Shown in pieces: positions 1-7,205 of a DNA stretch of 10,567 bases (its first letter is position 1; each line of letters opens with the position of its first letter). The notes beneath the pieces were generated by a model, which worked only from the letters and a program-made list of their open reading frames with translations, searched no databases and had not been told where the DNA came from. Source of the stretch: Balneolales bacterium (GTDB taxonomy: Bacteria; Bacteroidota; Rhodothermia; Balneolales; Natronogracilivirgulaceae); the NCBI GenBank assembly GCA_007116685.1, contig SKIC01000089.1, positions 1 to 10,567 of the forward strand. Direction: 5' to 3'. A program made the translations under genes and the position numbers.

Positions 1-10
1 AATTATTATA

Positions 11-1261
11 ATGAAAAACGCTTCTGAACTCGATTTTATCCATAAGGTAACTCTGGAAAACGGACTTACCATTTTAACAGAAACCATTGATTCCGTCAGG
101 AGTTTGTCCGTAGGTATTTGGGTTAAATCCGGCTCCCGCCACGAAACAGACCAAATGGCCGGTGTTACCCACTTTTTGGAACACATGCTGTTTAAAGGAA
201 CCAAGAACAGAACTTCTTTTGAAATAGCCCAGAGCATGGAATCGGTTGGTGGTTTTTTAAACGTATTTACCTCTACAGAATATACCTGCTATTTTGCAAG
301 ATGTTTGGATACTGAATTAGACAGAGCACTTGATGTTCTCTCTGATATGGTTCTAAACTCAACTTTCCCGAAAGAGGAGATTGAAAAGGAAAAGAAAGTC
401 GTGATTGAAGAGATGAAGATGTATCGGGATTCTCCTGATGATTATGTCTTTGAGGAATTTAGCGGACAACTATTTCGCCATCATCCACTTGGTCGCCCGA
501 TTATTGGATTTGAAAATACGGTTAATGCGTTTACCCAACAGCATTTATTGGATTACGTTGCAGACAGATACACTCCCGAAAATATTATTGTAACTGTAGC
601 TGGTAATGCCAATCCTGAGCGAGTTGAGACTTTGGTCAGAAACTATTTTGAAACTAAGAAGGGGGTTACCAATGGTTTGGTGGATGTTGAGCCAAATACA
701 TATCAGCCATCACGTAAAGAATTAACTAAAAAGATTGAGCAGACTCATTATATCATCGGTAAGCGGGGTCTTTCTTCAAATGATCCGAACAAATATAAAT
801 TATTGTTGATGAATACTATTCTCGGTTCAGGAATGAGTTCACGTTTACATCAAAATATTCGTGAGAAATACGGCTATTGCTATTCAACCTTTTCATTTAA
901 CCATTCTTATCGTGATACAGGAATGTATGGCGTGTATGTAGGCACCGACAAAGAATATGTAGCTCACGTAAAAGAGCTTGTTCTCGAGGAATTCAAAAAA
1001 ATGCGTGAAGAAATTGTACCCGCCATTGAATTGGAAGAAGCAAAGTCCCAATTAAAAGGGAAGATGTTGCTTGCTCAGGAAAGTACAAGCAACCGAATGA
1101 TGAGACTTGCAAAGAGTCAGTTATTTTTCAATAGATATGTTACCCTGGATGAATTAGTTGAGAAGATTGACAGTGTTACTGCTGAAGATATCAAAGACTT
1201 TTCGTCCGGATTTTTTACTGAAGAAGATTTATCAGAAACCATTTTATTACCAGAAGACTAA
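11..1261 (+). CDS. M16 family zinc metallopeptidase (processing-peptidase type)
   Basis: This 416-residue protein is a single-unit (M16B-type) zinc peptidase related to mitochondrial processing peptidase beta and bacterial YmxG/PqqL-like proteins. The inverted zinc motif HxxEH is intact at H54-F-L-E57-H58, and the third zinc ligand is supplied by the E133/E134 pair, about 75 residues downstream as the family expects. The C-terminal half holds the second M16 repeat, including the REKYGYCYS segment (about residues 280-290) and the following GxYGVYVGTD strand, which contribute to the substrate cleft. No signal peptide or membrane segment is visible, so a cytoplasmic location is likely, although some relatives are exported. 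The length fits a one-repeat-pair M16B protein that works as a dimer. The ATG at 11 is taken because the protein starts in register with the family; only ten AT-rich bases lie upstream, so its promoter is unseen. asnS follows after 12 bases, suggesting co-transcription. Physiological substrate unknown. Confidence 0.93.
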   Translation: MKNASELDFIHKVTLENGLTILTETIDSVRSLSVGIWVKSGSRHETDQMAGVTHFLEHMLFKGTKNRTSFEIAQSMESVGGFLNVFTSTEYTCYFARCLDTELDRALDVLSDMVLNSTFPKEEIEKEKKVVIEEMKMYRDSPDDYVFEEFSGQLFRHHPLGRPIIGFENTVNAFTQQHLLDYVADRYTPENIIVTVAGNANPERVETLVRNYFETKKGVTNGLVDVEPNTYQPSRKELTKKIEQTHYIIGKRGLSSNDPNKYKLLLMNTILGSGMSSRLHQNIREKYGYCYSTFSFNHSYRDTGMYGVYVGTDKEYVAHVKELVLEEFKKMREEIVPAIELEEAKSQLKGKMLLAQESTSNRMMRLAKSQLFFNRYVTLDELVEKIDSVTAEDIKDFSSGFFTEEDLSETILLPED

Positions 1262-1273
1262 TCCAAAAGAACC

Positions 1274-2767
1274 ATGATTTATATTAAAGATTTAGCCCAT
1301 TATGAAAACAAAGATGTAACCTTAAAGGGATGGGTATTTAATGTCAGAACGAGTAAAAACCTTGTTTTTATCATTTTGAGAGATGGTTCTGGACTTTGCC
1401 AATCGATAGTGAGCAAAGACGATGTATCTGAGGAAGTCTGGAATGCCGCTCTTCAACTAACTCAGGAATCATCCCTGTCATTAACTGGAAATGTCAAAAA
1501 AGATGATCGCAGTATTGGTGGATACGAATTGCATGTTAGTGATTTGGAAGTGTATCAAATTGCAAACGATTATCCGATTACTCCTAAAGAGCACGGCGTA
1601 GAGTTTTTGATGGAAAACCGCCACTTATGGTTGCGTAGTAAGCGCCAATGGGCCATCATGCGCGTACGTAATCATATCATTTTTACCATTCACCGTTTTT
1701 TCCAGGAACGCGGTTTCATCCAGATGGATGCGCCTATATTCACAGGGAATGCCGCCGAAGGTACTACTACCTTGTTTGAAACGGAATACTTCGACGAAAA
1801 AGCATATCTCACGCAATCCGGTCAGTTGTATGGGGAAGCGATGGCTTTGGCTCAAGGACTCATTTATACTTTCGGACCTACATTCCGTGCTGAAAAAAGT
1901 AAAACCAGACGTCACTTAACTGAGTTTTGGATGATTGAGCCGGAAATGGCTTTTTACGATCTGAAAATGAACATGGATTTGGCAGAGGAGATGTTGCGTG
2001 AGATTGTGAGCTCGGTATTAGATAATTGCAAAACCGAGTTAGAGATTCTCGAACGAAATACCACATTTCTGGAAAACGCCCGTCAGCCGTTCAAAAGAAT
2101 GAGCTATACAGAAGCGGTTGATATGCTGAAATCTCAGCAAACGGCTAATATGCTTCAGGAAATGGAAGAGAGCCGTATTAAGGAAAAAGATGAGCTTTCA
2201 AAAGAGCAGGAAGAAATCAAAGCTGAGTATGGTCAGGCAAAGAAAGGGAGAAAATTCCGCATTGATGCCCGTTTGAAAGAAATTAGAGCTAGACTGGATG
2301 ATATAGAAGAAGACTTACGAAATATCCCGGTCTGGAAAGAATCGGCTTTGAATTTTGAATGGGGTAACGATTTTGGTGGTAGCGATGAAACCATCCTGAC
2401 TATGCAATTTGATGTACCAATTATGGTCTATGGGTACCCAGCTGAAGTAAAAGCATTTTACATGAAAAGAGACCCTGAGGATGACAGAATTGCTTTAGGA
2501 GTGGATGTATTGGCTCCTGAAGGTTATGGCGAAATTATCGGTGGTGGCCAGCGTGAAGACAATTTAGATGTCTTATTGGCTGCTATCAAAAAGCATGAGT
2601 TACCTGAGGAAGCATTCAAATGGTATTTAGATCTCAGAAAGTTTGGTTCGGTACCACATTCAGGTTTTGGTTTGGGTCTTGAAAGAACTGTTTGCTGGAT
2701 TTGTGGACTAAAACACGTACGTGAAAGTATCCCATTTCCAAGAATGCTTGGCCGTTTATATCCTTAG
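1274..2767 (+). CDS. asnS: Asparaginyl-tRNA synthetase with coiled-coil insertion
   Basis: Class IIb aminoacyl-tRNA synthetase that charges tRNA-Asn in the cytoplasm. An N-terminal OB-fold anticodon-binding domain (about residues 1-105, beginning VTLKGWVFNVR) is followed by the catalytic core. Motif 2 is F204-RAEKSKTRRHLTEFW with the adjoining EPEM, and motif 3 is G464-FGLGLERT near the C-terminus, ending in IPFPRMLGRLYP. The residues after motif 2 (TEFWMIEPEM) are of the AsnRS rather than AspRS type. At 497 residues it is about 30 longer than the E. coli enzyme. The excess lies in a highly charged Lys/Glu-rich stretch at about residues 290-350, predicted by eye to be an alpha-helical coiled coil, inserted before FEWGNDFGGSDET of the catalytic domain. 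It starts 12 bases after the peptidase stop and is followed 29 bases later by holA, so the three genes probably form one transcription unit. No Shine-Dalgarno sequence precedes the ATG. Confidence 0.97.
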   Translation: MIYIKDLAHYENKDVTLKGWVFNVRTSKNLVFIILRDGSGLCQSIVSKDDVSEEVWNAALQLTQESSLSLTGNVKKDDRSIGGYELHVSDLEVYQIANDYPITPKEHGVEFLMENRHLWLRSKRQWAIMRVRNHIIFTIHRFFQERGFIQMDAPIFTGNAAEGTTTLFETEYFDEKAYLTQSGQLYGEAMALAQGLIYTFGPTFRAEKSKTRRHLTEFWMIEPEMAFYDLKMNMDLAEEMLREIVSSVLDNCKTELEILERNTTFLENARQPFKRMSYTEAVDMLKSQQTANMLQEMEESRIKEKDELSKEQEEIKAEYGQAKKGRKFRIDARLKEIRARLDDIEEDLRNIPVWKESALNFEWGNDFGGSDETILTMQFDVPIMVYGYPAEVKAFYMKRDPEDDRIALGVDVLAPEGYGEIIGGGQREDNLDVLLAAIKKHELPEEAFKWYLDLRKFGSVPHSGFGLGLERTVCWICGLKHVRESIPFPRMLGRLYP

Positions 2768-2796
2768 ATTAAATTTTGACTGCCTGAACTAATATC

Positions 2797-3870
2797 ATGG
2801 CAAAACAACCTGATAGCATACAAGAATACAAGCGCGTCCTGTCTGAAATAGAGTCGGGTAAACTGAAACCCGTATACTTTATTTCCGGTGCAGAACAGTT
2901 TCTTATTGATAAACTTCAGGATGCTTTTATTGAGTTCATGCCTAAGGAGATTAGAGATTTTAATCTGGATCTCTTATATGGACAGGAAGTTACCCCCGAT
3001 AAAGTTTTAAATATCGCTCGTAGTTATCCAATGATGAGCGAGTTCAGAATGTTGATAGTTCGGGATTTTCTTAAATTATTCGATACGAGAGATCAAGATA
3101 CCGAAGGAGGGAAAGGCAGTGCTACTGCGGATGACTTTGTTGCTTATGTTAAAAACCCGAACCCCTCGTGTATAACTATTTTCATAAGTGACAAAAGACC
3201 CGCAAAGAATACTAAACTTGGTAAAGCACTTTTTTCATCTTCGCATGCAACAATTTGTGAACTTGAGAGTGTAAGCGAAAACCAGTTACCAGTTTGGATA
3301 CATAATTGGGTTAAATCTGAACACAAAAAAACGATAGACTCTGCTGCCGCTCAAATGCTTGCTTATTCGGTGGGTTCAGATTTACAGAAACTGTCTACAG
3401 AAATAGATAAGTTGTGTACATATAAAACTACAGGTGAGGAGATCACCCAAGAGGACGTAAAAAAAATGGTTGGCGTTTCCCGTGAATTTTCTGTGTTTGA
3501 ATTGCAGGATGCGCTGATTTCAAGAAATTTAGATAAAACCCTTACAGTTGCGGAACACATCTTGCAACAAGCTGATAGTGTTACTGGGGAAGTAATCAAA
3601 ACCACCGGTTTTCTTTACGGAACCTTTAGCAAAGTCTGGCAAATTCAGTCGCTGAGAAATAAAGGGATGAGTCCCGATCAAATTTCAAAAGCGGTTGGGG
3701 CTTACGGATTCTACCTGAACAAATTAACAAAAATGGCTCAGGCTTATCCACCCCAGAAGATGCCGGAAATCTTTGAAATACTGTTAGATGCAGACAGAGC
3801 CATTAAAGGCTTCAGCAGAGTTGATAGCGAATCAATTCTCCTGATCTCTCTTAAAAAAATAATTCTGTAA
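2797..3870 (+). CDS. holA: DNA polymerase III subunit delta
   Basis: HolA is the clamp-loader subunit that opens the beta sliding clamp during replication, working with gamma/tau and delta-prime. Family features visible in this 357-residue protein are the N-terminal KPVYFISGAEQFLIDK segment (residues 24-39), which corresponds to the degenerate P-loop position of the AAA+ fold in delta and lacks a GKT/S motif. The GSDLQKLSTEIDKL helix (about 193-206) is the typical delta-family signature before the lid. ITQEDVKKMVGVSREFSVFELQDAL (about 216-240) follows, and then the all-helical C-terminal collar domain ending IKGFSRVDSESILLISLKK. The length is normal for HolA. The ATG at 2797 starts ten residues before the first family-like helix and has no clear Shine-Dalgarno sequence. 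It lies 29 bases downstream of asnS and 59 bases upstream of the sigma-factor gene. Identification rests on recognising the whole-protein pattern, since delta subunits diverge strongly. Confidence 0.9.
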   Translation: MAKQPDSIQEYKRVLSEIESGKLKPVYFISGAEQFLIDKLQDAFIEFMPKEIRDFNLDLLYGQEVTPDKVLNIARSYPMMSEFRMLIVRDFLKLFDTRDQDTEGGKGSATADDFVAYVKNPNPSCITIFISDKRPAKNTKLGKALFSSSHATICELESVSENQLPVWIHNWVKSEHKKTIDSAAAQMLAYSVGSDLQKLSTEIDKLCTYKTTGEEITQEDVKKMVGVSREFSVFELQDALISRNLDKTLTVAEHILQQADSVTGEVIKTTGFLYGTFSKVWQIQSLRNKGMSPDQISKAVGAYGFYLNKLTKMAQAYPPQKMPEIFEILLDADRAIKGFSRVDSESILLISLKKIIL

Positions 3871-3929
3871 GGATTAGGCTCTGAGTGTATCTACTCTAAT
3901 GATACGCAACACAACAAAGGGTCTAAATT

Positions 3930-4529
3930 ATGTATGCAACAAGGATATCTCTATATAACTTGAGTGACGAAGATTTAATGGAACATCTTCAAAGTGGTTA
4001 TGAAGCCGCTTTTAGCGAATTAGTAACCAGATATCAGGATAGAATTCACCATTTTATCTTTCGATATACCAAAAACACACAAGACAGTGAGGATTTGGTT
4101 CAGGAAACGTTCATGCGCGTTTATCGCTGCAGGGATTCTTACCAGCGAATTGCCCGTTTTTCGACCTGGTTATATACCATTGCGGGGAATTTGGTAAAAA
4201 CACACTATCGCAAGGAAAAGCGTATGCAACTGGTTTCAATCAATGGTAGTAATACTGTTGATAAACCGGAAGCCAAATGGGAATTACCTGATGACAGTTT
4301 CTGCCCGGATCAGGTAGTTGAGAATGATATGATTCTGAGTCATGTGAAAGAAGCTGTTAATATGCTGAGTGATGAATTCAAGCAAATTGTAATCATGCGC
4401 GATATTCAGAATCTTTCCTACGAAGAGATAATGGAAATCACCGGCTTACCCATGGGAACCGTGAAATCAAGAATTAACAGAGCAAGAGTAAAGCTTCAGG
4501 AATCTTTAAAATTTTATAAGAATTCCTGA
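3930..4529 (+). CDS. ECF-type RNA polymerase sigma factor
   Basis: A 199-residue sigma-70 family protein of the extracytoplasmic-function class, consisting of only regions 2 and 4. Region 2 spans about residues 25-92 and includes DLVQETFMRVYR (55-66, core-RNAP binding) and FSTWLYTIAGN (77-87, promoter melting and -10 recognition). A polar linker of about 45 residues (93-137, with WELPDDSFCPDQ) follows. Region 4 (about 140-192) has the helix-turn-helix LSYEEIMEITGLPMGTVKSRINRAR (162-186) for -35 contact. The first ATG at 3930 gives an extra MYATRISLYN before the common SDEDLMEHLQSG opening; a TTG in-frame at the N-L-S-D segment would give a more typical start, so the N-terminus is uncertain. 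A strong hairpin follows 17 bases after the stop, and then a small anti-sigma-like gene. That pairing is the classic context for a sigma factor held inactive until a signal arrives. The signal and regulon cannot be told from the sequence. Confidence 0.95.
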   Translation: MYATRISLYNLSDEDLMEHLQSGYEAAFSELVTRYQDRIHHFIFRYTKNTQDSEDLVQETFMRVYRCRDSYQRIARFSTWLYTIAGNLVKTHYRKEKRMQLVSINGSNTVDKPEAKWELPDDSFCPDQVVENDMILSHVKEAVNMLSDEFKQIVIMRDIQNLSYEEIMEITGLPMGTVKSRINRARVKLQESLKFYKNS

Positions 4530-4546
4530 AACATTTTCTAAATACT

Positions 4547-4599
4547 AAAGTTAGAGGTTTATATGACGGGCAACACTCATGTAAACTTCTAACTTTTTT
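4547..4599 (+). terminator. 20-bp hairpin plus T-tract between sigma factor and small downstream gene
   Basis: Bases 4547-4566 pair with 4577-4596 to give a 20-bp stem with only two G-U wobbles (4556 with 4587, and 4562 with 4581) and a 10-base loop (CGGGCAACAC). The 3' arm ends in a run of six Ts (4594-4599). This has the form of a Rho-independent terminator on the forward strand. The T-run is immediately followed by the ATG of the next gene at 4600, so the structure would either end most transcripts from the sigma gene or act as an attenuator or translation control for the downstream gene. The reverse strand lacks an equivalent T-tract. Stem pairing was counted by hand; folding energy was not computed. 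Confidence 0.75.
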
Positions 4600-4848
4600 A
4601 TGTCTAAAATACTTCAAACTTTGCCGGATGAGATCATCGCAGACTACATTGACGGCAGCTTATCCGAGATTGAGCATAAACTATTCGAAGAGGTAATCAG
4701 TGTTAACCGTGAAATAAGAGAATACGTTGAGAAGGTAACCTTTGGTAGAAAAATGCTTAAAATGTTATCAAGAGACCATTCCTTATCCCGTAAGGCATTT
4801 CCCGTCCGTTGTGAAATCCGGAACAGAACAAATCAAATTTCACGCTAG
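4600..4848 (+). CDS. Small anti-sigma-like protein (putative)
   Basis: I cannot assign this 82-residue protein with certainty. Residues 8-43 (LPDEIIADYIDGSLSEIEHK and on to REIREYV) resemble the helical N-terminal segment of anti-sigma factors of the zf-HC2/RsiW kind: an ADYIDGxLS turn followed by helices with acidic and hydrophobic spacing. The Hx3Cx2C zinc motif is absent, since the only cysteine is C71, and there is no membrane segment or sensor domain. The last 17 residues are basic and show no recognisable pattern. It lies directly downstream of an ECF sigma gene, which supports a role in restraining that sigma. Its ATG sits right at the end of a terminator-like hairpin with no ribosome-binding site, and its stop overlaps the stop of the convergent gene. 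It may be a minimal soluble anti-sigma, a truncated remnant of a longer membrane-bound one, or an unrelated small protein. Confidence 0.6.
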   Translation: MSKILQTLPDEIIADYIDGSLSEIEHKLFEEVISVNREIREYVEKVTFGRKMLKMLSRDHSLSRKAFPVRCEIRNRTNQISR

Positions 4849-6842
4849 TAAGACAATAATTTCTCCATTGTCTCTCTTGCTCTGTTGCTGGCAAGGTACC
4901 CATCTTCAAGAATTCTGTTTACCGGCACAGGAGTATGTAAACTAGAGCATCTCAATAAGGGGGCATCCAAATACTCGAAACACCTTTCGTTTAAAATGGC
5001 AGAGATTTCGCTCATTGGCCCTAGAACGGGATTAGTTTCTTGTAGAAGCATAGCTCTGCCCGTCTTTTTTACGCTTTCAACTACCGTTTCCGAATCAAGA
5101 GGAGCCAAAGTTCTGAGGTCAACAATTTCTATTTCGATGTTTTCTTGCTTTGAATACGAATCTGCCAAATCCATAGCCCAGTGTACGCCCATGCCATAGG
5201 TAACTATAGTAGCATCTTTTCCAAATCGGCGAACCTTGGCTTTACCAAGTACATCTATACTTGCAGGGCTCATAAATTCTGACTTCAAACTCCGATACAA
5301 AGCTTTATGCTCAAAGAATAAAACAGGATTAGGATCAAAAAGCGATGCAATAAGTAAATCATAAGCATCCTGAACAGTAGAGGGTACCACTACTTTAAGT
5401 CCGGGATGCTGCATAAACCATCCTTCGGGACTTACGGAATGAAAAGGTCCTGCACCAACTCCGGCGCCGTGAGGGGCTCTAATGGTGATATTTAAAGCAT
5501 CCGACCAGCGATATCGCATCTTTGCAATATTATTTACAATTTGATTGAAGCCACAGGTTATGAAATCAGCAAATTGCATTTCAACGACGGGCTTAAATCC
5601 TTCTAAAGCCAAACCAATTGCTGCTCCCAGAATTCCGGATTCTATAATTGGAGTGTTCCTGATACGTTCTTTCCCGTATACATCAACAAATCCCTCGGTT
5701 ACTTTAAAAACGCCACCATATTCTGCAATGTCCTGACCCATAATAATAAAAGAATCATCGGCTGTAAAAGCGCTTTTTAAGCCTGAATGAATAGAGTCTA
5801 TAAATCGAAAAGAATGAGATGATTCAGCATGTTTTAAATTTTCCGGTAAAGGCAAAACGTCGCAATCTTCCATTACCGCATTCAATTCAATTTCTTCGTT
5901 AAATCTTGGAAGTGATGAGTTCAGAGCTAAATCCAATTCGGCTAAAAAATGAAGTTCAGCATTTTTTTCTAAGATTTGCAGATCTGCTTCTGTGGACAGA
6001 TTCTGAGAAATAAGATGGTCTTTAAATCTTTTAATAGGGTCTTTTTCTGCCCATTCTTTCAATAAAGTATCTGGAACGTAAGCAGTACCGGAAGCCTCCT
6101 CGTGTCCGCGCATCCTGAATGTAAGAGCTTCAATGAGTACAGGTTTTCTTTCACGGAGGGCATATTCTCTGGCTTTGGATACCGTCTCGTAAACTTCGAA
6201 AATATTATTTCCATCAATGTGGAAATCAATCATTCCATATCCCTTTGCTCTATCGGATAACTTTTCGCATGCAAATTGTTCGCTGGAAGGAGTGGAGAGT
6301 CCGTAGCCGTTATTTTCAATGATGAAAATGACCGGTAAGCCCCAAACAGCAGCCAGATTTAGAGCCTCATGAAAATCTCCTTCGCTTGTAGCACCATCAC
6401 CACAAAATGCTACAGCAATAAAATCCTCATTTTTTAAGTTTGATGCTGTTCCTATACCACAAGCTACTGGAAACATGGCTGCCAAATGAGAAATCATACC
6501 TATGATATTATACTCTGGAATACCAAAATGAAATGATCTTTCTCTACCTTTCGAAAAACCATCAGCCTTGCCTAGTAATTGGCAAAAAAGGGGGTATAAA
6601 GGCACTTCACGGGTAGTAAATACACCCAGATTTCTATGCATAGGTAAAATATAATCTTGCTTTTGGCACGCTAAGCTAGTGCCAACAGCAATGGCTTCCT
6701 GACCTATTCCGGAAAACCATTTACTAATTTTATTTTGCCGTAATAACTTGAGCATTTTATTCTCTATAGCTCTGGGCAAAACAAGTTTGTAATACCAATC
6801 AGAAAGATCGGTGGTTGATAAAATATTTTTATTAAGTGCCAT
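4845..6842 (-). CDS. Fused E1 alpha-beta subunit, 2-oxoacid dehydrogenase (thiamine-dependent)
   Basis: A 665-residue single chain joins the E1 alpha and beta subunits of a 2-oxoacid dehydrogenase complex (branched-chain 2-oxoisovalerate or pyruvate type). E1 decarboxylates the oxoacid with thiamine diphosphate and passes the acyl group to E2 lipoyl. The alpha half (about 1-300) carries the ThDP/Mg motif GDG(148-150)-x26-NN(177-178) and the loop FRMRGHEEASGTAYVP (about 242-257). A charged linker (about 300-340) leads into the beta half, which has MGQDIAEYGGVFKVT and NTPIIESGILGAAIG, where E401 is the expected cofactor-activating glutamate. It ends in a normal transketolase C-terminal domain with LLQETNPVLGPMSE. 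Two separate genes are usual in many bacteria; the one-chain form and the RMRGHEEASGT loop are ones I associate with Bacteroidota. Substrate specificity is not readable here, and no E2 or E3 gene is adjacent. The reverse-strand ATG (6840-6842) faces the 363-base divergent gap. Confidence 0.93.
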   Translation of the reverse strand: MALNKNILSTTDLSDWYYKLVLPRAIENKMLKLLRQNKISKWFSGIGQEAIAVGTSLACQKQDYILPMHRNLGVFTTREVPLYPLFCQLLGKADGFSKGRERSFHFGIPEYNIIGMISHLAAMFPVACGIGTASNLKNEDFIAVAFCGDGATSEGDFHEALNLAAVWGLPVIFIIENNGYGLSTPSSEQFACEKLSDRAKGYGMIDFHIDGNNIFEVYETVSKAREYALRERKPVLIEALTFRMRGHEEASGTAYVPDTLLKEWAEKDPIKRFKDHLISQNLSTEADLQILEKNAELHFLAELDLALNSSLPRFNEEIELNAVMEDCDVLPLPENLKHAESSHSFRFIDSIHSGLKSAFTADDSFIIMGQDIAEYGGVFKVTEGFVDVYGKERIRNTPIIESGILGAAIGLALEGFKPVVEMQFADFITCGFNQIVNNIAKMRYRWSDALNITIRAPHGAGVGAGPFHSVSPEGWFMQHPGLKVVVPSTVQDAYDLLIASLFDPNPVLFFEHKALYRSLKSEFMSPASIDVLGKAKVRRFGKDATIVTYGMGVHWAMDLADSYSKQENIEIEIVDLRTLAPLDSETVVESVKKTGRAMLLQETNPVLGPMSEISAILNERCFEYLDAPLLRCSSLHTPVPVNRILEDGYLASNRARETMEKLLSY

Positions 6843-7205
6843 TACATTGAATAAAAAAATGTGTAATTTTAATATTCTGATTTGGATTCTAGGATATGCG
6901 ACTATTTACAGACTCAAAGTTCCTAACAAATCAAAAAAATCATTCTGTACCAAAACGTTATATCTCAAAACACATCTGCGAAATTGAGTATTTATGACAT
7001 AACACACAAACGAAATAAATTAATGTTTGAATCCTCTTTTCCCGGAGCTCAGGCATTAGTGTTACTTGGTAGCGAATGTGAATTATGCGATAACTTCTCC
7101 GCTCATGTTAGTGAAAAATCTAACAATATACGGTCGAAGAATCGCTTTTTTTATGAAGTGGAATCTTATACTTCCTTACCATCTACATCGTAATCTAAAG
7201 GGAAA
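6843..7205. promoter_or_regulatory. Divergent intergenic region between E1 gene and polyamine operon
   Basis: These 363 bases separate two divergently read genes, so promoters for both the E1 gene (leftward) and the speD operon (rightward) are expected here. The left half is AT-rich with many A-runs. I looked on both strands for the Bacteroidota-type promoter (TTG at -33, TAnnTTTG at -7) and found only one-mismatch -7 matches without a paired -33 element, for example TATTTATG at 6989-6996, so no promoter is assigned. A weak CGGAG/CTCCG inverted pair (7043-7047 with 7097-7101) lies in the right half. No known riboswitch pattern was recognised. The right half is also covered by a small reading frame described separately. 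Confidence 0.5.
7023..7193 (+). CDS. Doubtful small ORF upstream of speD
   Basis: A 56-codon reading frame from an ATG at 7023 ends 12 bases before speD; a TTG at 6984 would extend it to 69 codons. The product is serine-rich, has a CxxC pair (C-E-L-C about residues 19-22), and has no signal peptide, membrane segment or family that I recognise. No Shine-Dalgarno sequence precedes it. Its position directly in front of the SAM decarboxylase gene would suit a leader peptide or an upstream regulatory frame, but nothing in its sequence proves that. It may equally be the untranslated leader of the operon that happens to be open. Low confidence on purpose. Confidence 0.2.
   Translation: MFESSFPGAQALVLLGSECELCDNFSAHVSEKSNNIRSKNRFFYEVESYTSLPSTS

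Noticed and set aside
1625..2066. Reverse-strand and alternative-frame open stretches within asnS.
   Set aside because: They are shadows of the strongly supported AsnRS frame and show no protein family pattern.
3873..3905. Inverted pairs ATTA/TAAT, GAGT/ACTC and GTATC/GATAC in the gap before the sigma gene.
   Set aside because: The pairs are only 4-5 bp, mutually exclusive or bulged, and not followed by a T-run. They are no better than chance in an AT-rich gap, so no operator or terminator is called.
4563..4592. Nine-codon mini frame (ATG to TAA) inside the sigma-gene hairpin, a possible leader peptide.
   Set aside because: Short frames of this size are expected by chance, the ATG falls within the stem, and there is no run of regulatory codons.
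4742..4945. Forward frame over the end of the small gene and the E1 C-terminus, with a hydrophobic stretch that could mimic the missing membrane helix of an anti-sigma.
   Set aside because: Most of it is the antisense of well-conserved E1 C-terminal codons, and the hydrophobic part is explained by that. No frameshift evidence joins it to the anti-sigma-like frame.
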